64,000 nucleotides of DNA from Euryarchaeota archaeon UBA552 (lineage in GTDB: Archaea; Thermoplasmatota; Poseidoniia; Poseidoniales; Thalassarchaeaceae): assembly GCA_002499585.1 (NCBI GenBank), contig DAMH01000029.1, positions 19,180 to 83,179 on the forward strand, given 5' to 3'. The first letter of the stretch is position 1; the number at the start of each line of letters is the position of its first letter. The notes under the pieces were generated by a model. That model saw only the letters and a program-made list of their open reading frames with translations. It made no database searches and had not been told where the DNA came from. This document shows positions 53,275 to 62,182 of this stretch, in pieces. Position numbers and translations under genes: made by a program.

Positions 53275-56070
53275 ATGGGTATGATTGAGCGCTTCGGTAG
53301 AATTGCGGACACCTACATGGAGGAGAGGAACCAGCTACTGGAAGCTGATGAGGATAGGCGAAGAGTGCATGTTGGGCACGGCTTTTGGCCTACAGAGGTC
53401 CTACGCGATACCATCATATTCGCATCAATCATAATGGTAATCGCATTCTATTGCTGGTTGATTCCCCCTCCGCTTCATTCCGCTGCAGATCCATTTGCTC
53501 AAGCCGGTTTCGTCTTTCCAGATTGGTATGTCCTATTCTCGTATGGGTATCTAAGATGGGGCGAATATTTGCCACAATTCATAATTCCTGCGGGGCCAAT
53601 TGGTGAATTTTTCGGATCTCCGGTCATATCATGGAACGCTGCATGGTGGGGAGCTGCCCTCACAGGCATACCTGTAGGCATACTTGCTCTACCGCCCTTC
53701 CTTCCTGGCAGGGAGAAGAGGGGAGTAGAGGATCCACGATTCGCTACAGCCGGTGCAATATACCTCGCACATGTCTGGTTCATATCTGTCTTCTCGATCA
53801 ACATATTTCTCGAGCTCTATGCCAAGGATAGACTGGATTATTGCTGGATAGATCACCATGTCATCAATTGTGGGAGACAGCAGCCTTGGACTGCCGAGGT
53901 ATTCAATGCGGTTCCATGGGTATTAACCGGAGTTTTGATATTCGCAGTGATATTCTTTGCAATTCGATGGTTCTTAGTCAATTCAATAGGTGCTAGGCTC
54001 ACACCAAAGATGGGTAAACAACTTGCCATGGGATCAATCGTGGCAGCAATCGTTCTCAGCGTAGTTACATGGCCTGTGTACGAAAACGGCTTTTGGGATT
54101 ACGGGGGCCTAGGGGCAATGGATGATATCGAGGAACTGGAAAAACTCAGAGGTCAGCCAATGGATACACTCATCGAATATGACCACGGAGATAGAGGTGA
54201 TGCATGGGACAGGTACGGTGATTTCTGCATCGGATACGAAGAAAGCAGCCATCTCGATGCATGGTCGGAGCTCCCAGAGGGCGATGATCCGGCGGAATGG
54301 TGTGTCATGCCAGCAAGGGAGTTTATGGCCTGGGGCATATATCAGCCCACACAAAAGTATCTTGTAGACTTCGGCAATGCCAATGGACACATCAACCCAG
54401 AAAAAGAATTGAACGGCGCATTCCATTCAAACACGTATCCAGGATTAACCGGGAATCTAACCCGAACTTACCAGAATAATCAAACATTCTTTGTCGAGGA
54501 TTTGGGCCTTGGAAATGTAGTCACAGACATAGGATGCTCATTCAGGACGAGTGAAAGGGGGGCCGGTACTCATACACAGAGCCTCATTCTCCGAGATTCT
54601 AAGCAAGAGATAGTCTGGGCTCTTTCAGGTGATGAATGCGAGACGGGTGTCATCAAGTTAGATTCTGATGAATCCTACACAATCGAGTTTACAAGTACAT
54701 CAAAGGATGTCGATCCCTCGGTTGAGATGATTTTCAGCTTCTCTGTAAGCGCCTATCAACCCCTGATTCTCGCTGACAACGGCAATGCTATTCTCAGATC
54801 TCAGGAATCGGTCACAAATGAAGAACTAAGCACAATGCTCGTCAGCAACCCCACATTCGAGAAGAACCCTAAGAGTCTCGATGCTAAGTTAATTTACTCT
54901 CTTTTCATACCCTGCGCTGGATTTGGAGCTTTGGTTTACATGGCTCTGCGAAGCATGGCCCGGGGATACGAGTGGGAGATGAACAAGTGCTACGGTTGCG
55001 ATCTATGCGACGATGCATGCCCTGTTAGACTGTTTAACGCGGGAGACAAACTGAACATCATCTACAACACATGGAACAACGAAGATGATGGGGTTCCCCT
55101 ATATTCCTGCCTAACCTGCACTGCCTGCACGAATGCCTGCCCTCAACTTGTGGACTACGACTCCTACGTAGATATCCGAAGAAGCATGATCGTTGGTGGG
55201 CCTCCTGCCGCAGAGATTCCGCACACTGTCCTTCAAGCAGTTTTGGCAGCGGAAGCCGATGAAGATGCAGATGAGGCTTTCATACCAGTTGAAGACTATC
55301 CGATGGACTCAACAATAGGCTACTATCCAGGTTGCGTGGATTACATAGATCAAGAAATGGTCTTCAGTCATCTAAACGAAGGAGCGATGAACCTAGGAGA
55401 AACTACCACTGCAGCATTCACAATATTTGACGAAATGGAAGTCGGGGTCTCATATCTAGGGAGAGACTTCTTGAAATGCTGTGGGCATGATCAAAAATGG
55501 CAAGGTATGAATGAAGTCTTTGAGAAGCTGAAGGCATACAATCAGAAGAAGCTCAAGGCCAGTGGTATTGAAACACTCGTCACATCATGCGCAGAGTGTT
55601 TCAGAACCTTCGCGATGGATTATGAGTTAGAGGAGATGAAAGTGATGCACACAACTGAGTTCATCACACAACAAGGCCTGGATGTCAATATGGCCGTAGA
55701 TGAGGACATGACAGTAACTTATCACGATCCCTGCAGACTGGGTCGTCAAATGAATATCTATGACGAGCCCCGTGATTTAGTCAAGAGTGTGGATGGGGTG
55801 AACCTAGTAGAAATGGAGCATCACGGTGAAGATGGTCTATGCTGTGGGGTCTCTAGCATGATGTCATGCAACGAGAACTCAAGAGCCCTCAGACTGCAGC
55901 GGTTCGACGAAGTAAAGGCCACAGGAGCAGAAATTATGCTTACCTCTTGCCCGAAATGTGTAAGCCATTTCGAGTGCCTCAAATTCGAAGGAGACCCTAG
56001 ACATGATTTCGAGATACTGGATGTTGTGTCCTTCCTCGCCCGTCAGATAGAGTCCAAACGCGCTTCATAA
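53275..56070 (+). CDS. Fusion: cytochrome b C-half, extracytoplasmic domain, 2x[4Fe-4S] ferredoxin and HdrD/GlpC-type CCG domains
   Basis: 931 residues, one unbroken frame. Residues 40-265: subunit-IV-like cytochrome b C-half with PDWYVL (82-87, Qo-site PEWY equivalent) and about four helices. Residues 270-535: hydrophilic extracytoplasmic domain with scattered Cys. Helix at about 538-558. Residues 572-582: CYGCDLCDDACP; 612-622: CLTCTACTNACP. CCG domain 1: C687, C735-C736, C772, C775; CCG domain 2: C820, C856-C857, C892, C895, as in heterodisulfide reductase HdrD and GlpC. This would link the quinol site to a cytosolic iron-sulfur/disulfide centre. The physiological partner is unknown. Confidence 0.9.
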   Translation: MGMIERFGRIADTYMEERNQLLEADEDRRRVHVGHGFWPTEVLRDTIIFASIIMVIAFYCWLIPPPLHSAADPFAQAGFVFPDWYVLFSYGYLRWGEYLPQFIIPAGPIGEFFGSPVISWNAAWWGAALTGIPVGILALPPFLPGREKRGVEDPRFATAGAIYLAHVWFISVFSINIFLELYAKDRLDYCWIDHHVINCGRQQPWTAEVFNAVPWVLTGVLIFAVIFFAIRWFLVNSIGARLTPKMGKQLAMGSIVAAIVLSVVTWPVYENGFWDYGGLGAMDDIEELEKLRGQPMDTLIEYDHGDRGDAWDRYGDFCIGYEESSHLDAWSELPEGDDPAEWCVMPAREFMAWGIYQPTQKYLVDFGNANGHINPEKELNGAFHSNTYPGLTGNLTRTYQNNQTFFVEDLGLGNVVTDIGCSFRTSERGAGTHTQSLILRDSKQEIVWALSGDECETGVIKLDSDESYTIEFTSTSKDVDPSVEMIFSFSVSAYQPLILADNGNAILRSQESVTNEELSTMLVSNPTFEKNPKSLDAKLIYSLFIPCAGFGALVYMALRSMARGYEWEMNKCYGCDLCDDACPVRLFNAGDKLNIIYNTWNNEDDGVPLYSCLTCTACTNACPQLVDYDSYVDIRRSMIVGGPPAAEIPHTVLQAVLAAEADEDADEAFIPVEDYPMDSTIGYYPGCVDYIDQEMVFSHLNEGAMNLGETTTAAFTIFDEMEVGVSYLGRDFLKCCGHDQKWQGMNEVFEKLKAYNQKKLKASGIETLVTSCAECFRTFAMDYELEEMKVMHTTEFITQQGLDVNMAVDEDMTVTYHDPCRLGRQMNIYDEPRDLVKSVDGVNLVEMEHHGEDGLCCGVSSMMSCNENSRALRLQRFDEVKATGAEIMLTSCPKCVSHFECLKFEGDPRHDFEILDVVSFLARQIESKRAS

Positions 56071-56072
56071 TA

Positions 56073-56354
56073 TTAAGAGAATATTGCATACATGCCCGAT
56101 AGGAATGATAGGATAGCCGACAGCAAAACACCAATCGCAGTCATATGGGCAAACCTACGCTCACCGTAAGCTAAAGCGGTCAACCACATAAAGAAGCCAA
56201 CGAGCCCAGAGCATGAAAATGAGAACCAGCCTGACTCGAACTTGGAAGATAAAACCACAAGAAACCATATCGACAGCGGGATGATGACTGCTACCCCGTC
56301 GGACACCAATCTGTCTATCCGAGATTGTGGTTCCATGGCCATGGAAACAACCAT
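56073..56354 (-). CDS. Small three-helix membrane protein
   Basis: 93 residues from ATG 56354 (ATG 56342 also possible); the open frame reaches 56579 but that part is antisense to the ferredoxin gene. Three hydrophobic helices with short loops. Convergent with the fusion gene, two bases apart, and divergent from the ferredoxin gene. No family recognised. Confidence 0.55.
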   Translation of the reverse strand: MVVSMAMEPQSRIDRLVSDGVAVIIPLSIWFLVVLSSKFESGWFSFSCSGLVGFFMWLTALAYGERRFAHMTAIGVLLSAILSFLSGMYAIFS

Positions 56355-56391
56355 GCGTTCATGAGTGTGACCGACTTGCGTTGGGGTGAAG

Positions 56392-56724
56392 ATGACGTCT
56401 ATTGCGGAGTTAATTGCTCGGCGGGCTGTTGAACAGAACCGCATAAGAGCATTGATGACGGCACAGAGAGCTGGTGAAAGAGCTAAGCTAAAGATTGGTC
56501 CTGAACATGTAGCATGGGTCAAAGAAGAGATGTGCATCGGCTGTGACCAATGCACCATAGTATGCGACGACGATGCCATAGAGGTCTATCCGGTCAAGAT
56601 GAAGAGCCCGATAATTGAGGTTGATGTGAATAAAAAGGCCAAAATTGTCAGGGACCCTTGCAGTGGGTGTGGATTATGCGTCTTAAGTTGTCCAACTGAT
56701 GCGATTGTCATGATTGATCGGTAG
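56392..56724 (+). CDS. 2x[4Fe-4S] ferredoxin-like protein with helical N-terminus
   Basis: 110 residues from ATG 56392, preceded by GGGGTGA. About 45 residues of charged helix, then two cluster motifs: CIGCDQCTIVCDD and CSGCGLCVLSCPTDA. In the first motif the usual Pro after the last Cys is missing. It resembles the ferredoxin subunit of oxidoreductases. Its place just after the cytochrome b-CCG fusion suggests an electron carrier to or from that complex, which is inference. Overlaps the convergent glycosyltransferase gene by 17 bases. Confidence 0.85.
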   Translation: MTSIAELIARRAVEQNRIRALMTAQRAGERAKLKIGPEHVAWVKEEMCIGCDQCTIVCDDDAIEVYPVKMKSPIIEVDVNKKAKIVRDPCSGCGLCVLSCPTDAIVMIDR

Positions 56725-57958
56725 AATTTACGATTAAGTCGGCATAAACCACCTCAAATTTCTCACATGTTTGCTCGAACGTGAAGTTCTCTAAGACCCT
56801 GTCCCTGCCTGCCTTGCCTTTTTCTTTGAGGGAGGGAATATTCGTGAGGTGCTCTATTATGGCATCGGCTAAGTTCTCGTGGTTCCCAAGTTCAAAGAGT
56901 CCACCTACATGATCGTCCACCATTTCTGGTATCGGACCATCGTCTGTCCCTATGATCGGTATCCCCGATGACATGGCCTCAAGCGGGATCAATCCCTGTC
57001 CTTCATAGTAAGAGGGGAAAACCGATAGGTCAGATGCTCGGTAAACTCGGGATAAGTCCTCAAAATCTAAACTACTCTCTATCGTCACATTGTCTGATAT
57101 TCCGTACTTCTTAGCCTGTTTGATCATAAATGACTTCATCCCCCCTCTACCAACAATCAACAATTTCGAGTTTGATACCTCTTCTTGTATTTTTTTGAAT
57201 GACCTGAGAAGAGTAGAATACCCTTTTCTGGCTGCAAGCCTTCCCACAGCCAATAAAACAAGGTCGTTCTCTTCGATTCCGTACCTTTCTCTGATTGATA
57301 TTCTGTCAGCGGTATCTGATTTGTTATGGGGATCCATAGGTCGGAATAGCTCAGTATCAACACCCCAATGTATAGTTCTACAATCCCATTCGTCCATCAT
57401 TTCGTACCTATTGATAAAATCCCTGTAGGTGGCGTCTGAGTTCGAGATAGATACGTTCGCCATGGTTGCAGCGAGTTTCTCGTATCTTGAATAATGGTTT
57501 GCTGTGAGAAGAATAGCTAGATCGTTCGGATTCCTGAAAACCGCCGGCTCTCTCATTTTCCGGGCTATCATCAAGCCATCTCTTTCACCGCGCCATGATC
57601 CGTGTAGAGAAGCTACTAATGGCCCTATTTTTTTGCATCTGGATAATTCTTTCTTTGTAAGACTCACCATAGGAAGGTGGATATGGACTATATCAACAGG
57701 GTTTATTTTATGGACGGTTTCTAGTTTTTTGACAGCATTCCTCCCAAATGAGCGTGTAAAGTGCATTGGAACTTTTGCCCACTTAACCTCATGAATCTCC
57801 GAAGACGTAGTATTGTGCACAAGTTTTTTGCTATTTCTTCGTGTAATTATGGAGACTTTATGCCCTTTGGATTTCAAATGCGCAGCTAGGTGATGAACGG
57901 TACTACCCATACCCCCCCATCTTGGAGGGTATTCTGCCGATATCATTGCTATGTGCAT
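56708..57958 (-). CDS. Glycosyltransferase family 4
   Basis: 416 residues from ATG 57958 (MHIAMISAEYPPRWGGMGS), the family start; the frame is open 54 codons further but without support. GT-B fold: N-terminal PPRWGGMGSTVHHLA acceptor loop, C-terminal LLAVGRLAARKGYSTLLRS and PSYYEGQGLIPLEAMSSG with the EX7E motif. Retaining transferase, probably of glycans or glycolipids; donor unknown. Confidence 0.9.
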   Translation of the reverse strand: MHIAMISAEYPPRWGGMGSTVHHLAAHLKSKGHKVSIITRRNSKKLVHNTTSSEIHEVKWAKVPMHFTRSFGRNAVKKLETVHKINPVDIVHIHLPMVSLTKKELSRCKKIGPLVASLHGSWRGERDGLMIARKMREPAVFRNPNDLAILLTANHYSRYEKLAATMANVSISNSDATYRDFINRYEMMDEWDCRTIHWGVDTELFRPMDPHNKSDTADRISIRERYGIEENDLVLLAVGRLAARKGYSTLLRSFKKIQEEVSNSKLLIVGRGGMKSFMIKQAKKYGISDNVTIESSLDFEDLSRVYRASDLSVFPSYYEGQGLIPLEAMSSGIPIIGTDDGPIPEMVDDHVGGLFELGNHENLADAIIEHLTNIPSLKEKGKAGRDRVLENFTFEQTCEKFEVVYADLIVNSTDQS

Positions 57959-58033
57959 GGCGACCCGGATGACCCGCCAACAGCGAACTGCTTGAATTGA
58001 TCGTCTCCCAGACCGTAAATTCAAATCGTTCAA

Positions 58034-58351
58034 ATGTACCACCGGCTTCTCGGGAATGTGAGTGAAAAGCCTGCAGACCCTGTGAGGTTCGGTGCGGAGT
58101 TCGGCCCCAAAAGAAGTCAAAACTCCACTGGAGTCAGCCTATCCACATTCAAAACGTTGGTTTGGGTATCTAATATTGGTGGACTCATGTTATTCGCCAT
58201 CGGTTTGGAGTTGATGATAGTGCAACAAAGATTCTATATCGGCCTTGGCTGCATAGTCGCGGGTGTTGCAATCGCCCTCTTCCCATCGAATTATGAGATA
58301 GTTGGCATGGATGAAGATTCTCCTCCAGATCAAAATGAAACCACTGATTGA
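58034..58351 (+). CDS. Small two-helix membrane protein
   Basis: Up to 105 residues from ATG 58034; GTG 58058 (MSEKPADP) is an equally good start. Two helices (about 47-64 and 68-84) and an acidic tail. Divergent from the glycosyltransferase gene. Not recognised. Confidence 0.55.
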   Translation: MYHRLLGNVSEKPADPVRFGAEFGPKRSQNSTGVSLSTFKTLVWVSNIGGLMLFAIGLELMIVQQRFYIGLGCIVAGVAIALFPSNYEIVGMDEDSPPDQNETTD

Positions 58352-58427
58352 ACGGCTAGGGTGTATACATTTACATGGTCTATTCCGATATTTTTGGAAG
58401 TTATTACGTGATTAGTCCCTGATTATT

Positions 58428-58541
58428 TCAGAAAAATCTTACGAATATTGCAAGAGATCCGACTGATGCGAGGAGCCAGATGAAAATGTACGTATTCTGA
58501 GAGAGTTGCCTAGGTCCGTTACCGTCGCCCCCGTCTGACAT
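58428..58541 (-). CDS. 37-residue single-helix membrane microprotein
   Basis: Short frame from ATG 58541 to TGA 58428-58430. Gly/Asp/Ser-rich start (MSDGGDGNG), a polar QLSQNTY, then one strong hydrophobic helix (FIWLLASVGSLAIFV) and RFF. The N-out-soluble plus C-terminal helix plan is like small secretory or respiratory subunits (for example Sec61-beta), but length and motifs do not allow an assignment. It fills an otherwise empty 230-base gap. Confidence 0.42.
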   Translation of the reverse strand: MSDGGDGNGPRQLSQNTYIFIWLLASVGSLAIFVRFF

Positions 58542-58583
58542 TACTCTTCTATGAATCAATATCTAATGTAAACCTACCCAAAA

Positions 58584-59222
58584 CTACATCCATGGATAAA
58601 TCAGAATCAATACTGAAAGAGGGAAGAAGACCATGGTGGCGTTGTCATCAATTAAATTTGTACGAGGCAGTTCGCCTAGGACTGTCATCGGGGCGAGGAT
58701 AATGGCGGCAGCTACTGGCGTGTCCAACAAAAAACAACATGTCAACCAAACGGCATATGAAGTCAACAAACCAATCATCACTGCTGTTGATAATCCTTCA
58801 GTTCTTCTTTTTGTTTCTCCCATAACTGGGTCTACTATGCACAACCCGAGTATGATAGGTATGCCAAAAACGCCCGATTCTACACCCTCCCTGCCCATTG
58901 TGGGGGAGGCCAATAATGCTACAGATACTGCGAATGTTCCCCATGCCAAAGCAGACACTTGATTTGATTCGTATTCCCTCTGCCCAATCACAACAATGCC
59001 AAATTTCAATCTCAGCGCCTCAAGAGATAAAATAGATATGCATACTAAGCTTACAAACTGAGTGGGAGTAACATCGAGATAACCGGATATTTGTTCCCCA
59101 AACATGTAATACAAAAGTGGAATTACGCACATAGATACGTGAGTTAGTCTGCGTAGGAGATGACCGTATCCTCCCCCTACAGAATGAGTAGCATGGTCTA
59201 TATTTACATCAAAATCTTCCAT
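58584..59222 (-). CDS. Polyprenol/phytol kinase-like membrane protein (SEC59/VTE5 family)
   Basis: 212 residues with about six to seven helices. RRLTHVSMCVIPLLYY, SLEALRLKFG with a following basic/acidic REYES, DPVMGETKR and GELPRTNLIDDNATMVFFP follow the conserved order of CTP-dependent dolichol/phytol kinases (the E-x-x-R and DDN motifs). May phosphorylate an isoprenoid alcohol, e.g. for lipid or glycan carrier synthesis, and sits near a glycosyltransferase. Overlaps the meaB gene by 14 bases. Confidence 0.62.
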   Translation of the reverse strand: MEDFDVNIDHATHSVGGGYGHLLRRLTHVSMCVIPLLYYMFGEQISGYLDVTPTQFVSLVCISILSLEALRLKFGIVVIGQREYESNQVSALAWGTFAVSVALLASPTMGREGVESGVFGIPIILGLCIVDPVMGETKRRTEGLSTAVMIGLLTSYAVWLTCCFLLDTPVAAAIILAPMTVLGELPRTNLIDDNATMVFFPLSVLILIYPWM

Positions 59223-60087
59223 ATTCTCCCTCCACTATTTTTGCACCCTCCATAGGAGCTATCTTTTTTGATGTAATATCCTCGACGACGTTCCCATAAA
59301 CTGGGAGGCTCCTTATCCTGGACATTATTATCGAGTCAAGGATAATCCTTGACTTTAATTTATTTTTTTTATTGTTGGGCTTAAGTGCCTCTATGACTTC
59401 AATCAGGGCCTCAATACCATCCCCTGTTAGTGATGAAACGGACACTACATCAGGGGGGTCTGAAGATAGAGACAACCCCTCCTCCAATGATTGCACAGCC
59501 TGTGCTGAGCCCGGTAAGTCAGATTTGTTGCAGGCAACCACGTCGGCAAGCTCTAGAATCCCCGCCTTTTCGGCTTGTAAGGTATCCCCTCGATCTGGCC
59601 CGTCCACCAACAATATACGATCAGCAACTGAAATCACAGCGTATTCACCCTGACCCACACCAACAGTTTCTATTATTATCCGATCCCATCCACATTCTGT
59701 TAACAGGGCAGCCATGTGACCCAGTCCCGTAGAAATTCCACCCTGATGTCCTTTGGAAGATATTGATCTGAAGTAAACATCTTCTGAATTAGTGTACGCC
59801 ATTCTAGCCCTATCTCCAAGTAGGGCCCCTCCGGAGATTGGAGATGATGGATCGACTGCCAATATGGCTACCTTCCACCCATGTTGTGACCATTTGGAAG
59901 CCAGCCTATCTATCATAGTGGACTTCCCCACGCCTGGCGCACCAGTAACCCCCAAGATCCAAGGAGATTGTTTGGTTTCGGCTTCAAAGGGTTCTCCTTG
60001 TTCGACCTTCGTCAACAATCTGGCTAGAGATCTCCGATCGCCTGATTTAGCGTTACGTAGAAGTTCCCCAATGGGCATCATGGCCAT
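59209..60087 (-). CDS. meaB: MeaB/ArgK-type GTPase, methylmalonyl-CoA mutase chaperone
   Basis: 292 residues, G3E P-loop GTPase. VTGAPGVGKSTMIDRL (P-loop), AVDPSSPISGGALLGDRARM, IIETVGVGQGE (Walker B/switch) and ACNKSDL (NKxD) are the MeaB signatures. It protects and reloads B12 in methylmalonyl-CoA mutase. Overlaps the mutase B12-subunit gene by ten bases, confirming the role. Confidence 0.94.
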   Translation of the reverse strand: MAMMPIGELLRNAKSGDRRSLARLLTKVEQGEPFEAETKQSPWILGVTGAPGVGKSTMIDRLASKWSQHGWKVAILAVDPSSPISGGALLGDRARMAYTNSEDVYFRSISSKGHQGGISTGLGHMAALLTECGWDRIIIETVGVGQGEYAVISVADRILLVDGPDRGDTLQAEKAGILELADVVACNKSDLPGSAQAVQSLEEGLSLSSDPPDVVSVSSLTGDGIEALIEVIEALKPNNKKNKLKSRIILDSIIMSRIRSLPVYGNVVEDITSKKIAPMEGAKIVEGEYGRF

Positions 60088-60515
60088 CTCCAGTCTCCAC
60101 CTTCACCAACTCCAACGGGCTCCCCTTTTTGTTTTCTGATAGAAACCTCGGATAGAAAATCTATTGGTTCTTGAACGCTGGTTCCGGGTCCAAATATGGC
60201 CCTCACGCCTGATTTATAGAGCTCATCACGATCATAATCAGGTATGATGCCACCTGCAAACACGGCTACGTCCCCCATTCCAGCGGACCTAAGAAGATCA
60301 CAAATCATAGGAAGTAGTCTTGAATGGGCTCCTGATAAAGTTGAGATCCCCAATGCAGTAGCGTCCTCATCCCTGGTAACAGAGACTATCTGTTCAGGAG
60401 TTCTTCGGAGACCTGTGTATATGACTTCATGACCACCGTCTCTCATAGCTCTTGCAATTATTTTTGCACCTCTGTCATGGCCGTCTAACCCTGCCTTGGC
60501 GATGACCACCCTCAT
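60078..60515 (-). CDS. mcmA2: Methylmalonyl-CoA mutase, B12-binding subunit
   Basis: 145 residues. AGLDGHDRGAKIIARA contains the DxHxxG cobalamin His motif, with GISTLSGAHSRLLP and VFAGGIIPDYD completing the B12 fold. Encoded apart from the catalytic subunit, as is common in archaea; that large subunit and the epimerase are not in the window. Divergent from the carboxylase beta gene at 60599, giving a compact propionate/methylmalonate module. Confidence 0.94.
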   Translation of the reverse strand: MRVVIAKAGLDGHDRGAKIIARAMRDGGHEVIYTGLRRTPEQIVSVTRDEDATALGISTLSGAHSRLLPMICDLLRSAGMGDVAVFAGGIIPDYDRDELYKSGVRAIFGPGTSVQEPIDFLSEVSIRKQKGEPVGVGEGGDWRWP

Positions 60516-60598
60516 GTTATTCTAATCGTCCTGTTAATGTGCCCAATTTCAACCAACCGCATCCAAACTGGCATATATGGCTGATTCCTTTTATTTGG

Positions 60599-62170
60599 AT
60601 GACAACATCGGAGGGCATGGGAGAGGGGCAGTCACGTATCGCCGACCTGAGAGCGAGGAAATCCAAATCCAAGAGTGGAGGCGGTCTGGCCAGAATAAAA
60701 TCCCAGCATGAAAGAGGGAAGTTGACAGCCAGGGAAAGAATAGATGAGCTATTAGACGAAGGGTCATTTGTTGAGATCGACGCCCTAGTCGAACACCGAT
60801 GTAGAGATTTTGGGATGGAGAAGAATGTCATACCCGGGGACGGTGTTGTCACCGGTCATGGGACAATAGACGGGAGGATGGTTCATTGCTTTGCTCAGGA
60901 TTTTACGGTCTACGGCGGTTCCCTTGGAGAGATGCATGGTCTAAAAATTTGTAAAATTCTTGATTTGGCGGTCAAGACAGGTACACCAGTTATCGGATTG
61001 AATGATAGCGGAGGAGCCAGAATACAGGAAGGTGTAGCGAGTCTCGGTAGTTATGCTGAGATTTTTTTCAGGAACGTCAGAGCAAGTGGAGTCGTTCCGC
61101 AAATCTCAGTAATCATGGGCCCTTGTGCTGGAGGGGCAGTATATTCCCCTGCGATCACTGATTTTGTTGTAATGGTAGATGGTACGTCTCATATGTTCAT
61201 TACCGGTCCCGAGGTGATCAAAACTGTGACAAACGAGGATGTGACATTCGATGACCTCGGAGGTGCATCTACCCACGCACAGCGATCTGGTGTGACTCAT
61301 TTTGTTGCCCCAAGTGATCAAGAGGCCTTACATTTAGTTAGAGATCTTGTGAATAGGATTCCCTCCAATAATCTTGAGTCGGCCCCATTTTCAGATGTAG
61401 GAGATCCGGCTGATAGGGAGTGCGCAAGACTTGAGGACATTGTGCCTGATGACCCGGCAATTCCCTACGACATGCTAGAAGTTATCGAAGAAGTAGTTGA
61501 CAAAGGGAGTTTCCTTGAGGTTCAATCTGATTTTGCAATGAATCTTATTGTCGGTTTCGCCCGAATGGCCGGAGAATCCGTTGGAATAGTCGCAAATCAA
61601 CCAAAAGTACTGGCGGGCTGTTTGGATATTGACGGATCTGTAAAAGGTGCAAGATTCGTGAGATTCTGTGACGCTTTTGGAATCCCCCTGATTACCTTCA
61701 CAGACGTACCAGGATTCCTTCCAGGTGCAAATCAAGAGTGGGGTGGCATCATTCGTCACGGTGCTAAGTTGCTCTATGCCTACGCTGAGGCAACAGTACC
61801 AAAACTCACTGTAATAACCAGAAAGGCATATGGTGGGGCCTATGACGTTATGTCCTCGAAACACATAAGGGGCGATTACAACGTTGCTTGGCCGACAGCA
61901 AGATTGGCAGTGATGGGGGCCAGCGGTGCTGTTCAGATACTCCACAGGAACAGAATTCAATCAGCAGGCAACCCTGAGCAAGAAAGGGAGCGTCTAATTG
62001 AAGAGTATGAAGATGCATTCGCAAACCCATACCAAGCCGCTGCACTAGGATTCATCGATGACATAATTGAACCTGCAAAGACCAGAGAGAAACTGATTCT
62101 AGCTCTTAAGACCAACCTAGTCAAGAAGGAGGAGCCTCCGAAAAGAAGGCATGGAAACCCCCCCTTGTAA
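60599..62170 (+). CDS. pccB: Propionyl/acyl-CoA carboxylase, carboxyltransferase (beta) subunit
   Basis: 523 residues from ATG 60599; ATG 60617 and an upstream GTG 60539 are alternatives. Crotonase-fold carboxyltransferase: LTARERIDELLDEGSF, GLNDSGGARIQEGVASL, GPCAGGAVYSPA, FTDVPGFLPG, and YGGAYDVMSSK define acyl-CoA carboxylase beta. It transfers CO2 from carboxybiotin to propionyl-CoA, giving methylmalonyl-CoA. Leads an operon with the 52-codon gene and the biotin carrier. The biotin carboxylase subunit is not in the window, so a sodium-pump decarboxylase role is a weaker alternative. Confidence 0.92.
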   Translation: MTTSEGMGEGQSRIADLRARKSKSKSGGGLARIKSQHERGKLTARERIDELLDEGSFVEIDALVEHRCRDFGMEKNVIPGDGVVTGHGTIDGRMVHCFAQDFTVYGGSLGEMHGLKICKILDLAVKTGTPVIGLNDSGGARIQEGVASLGSYAEIFFRNVRASGVVPQISVIMGPCAGGAVYSPAITDFVVMVDGTSHMFITGPEVIKTVTNEDVTFDDLGGASTHAQRSGVTHFVAPSDQEALHLVRDLVNRIPSNNLESAPFSDVGDPADRECARLEDIVPDDPAIPYDMLEVIEEVVDKGSFLEVQSDFAMNLIVGFARMAGESVGIVANQPKVLAGCLDIDGSVKGARFVRFCDAFGIPLITFTDVPGFLPGANQEWGGIIRHGAKLLYAYAEATVPKLTVITRKAYGGAYDVMSSKHIRGDYNVAWPTARLAVMGASGAVQILHRNRIQSAGNPEQERERLIEEYEDAFANPYQAAALGFIDDIIEPAKTREKLILALKTNLVKKEEPPKRRHGNPPL

Positions 62171-62182
62171 GAGGTGAAATAC

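Noticed and set aside
56355..56579. Upstream extension of the small membrane protein at 56073
   Set aside because: It runs antisense through the ferredoxin gene and encodes no family-like sequence; ATG 56354 gives a plausible protein that avoids this.
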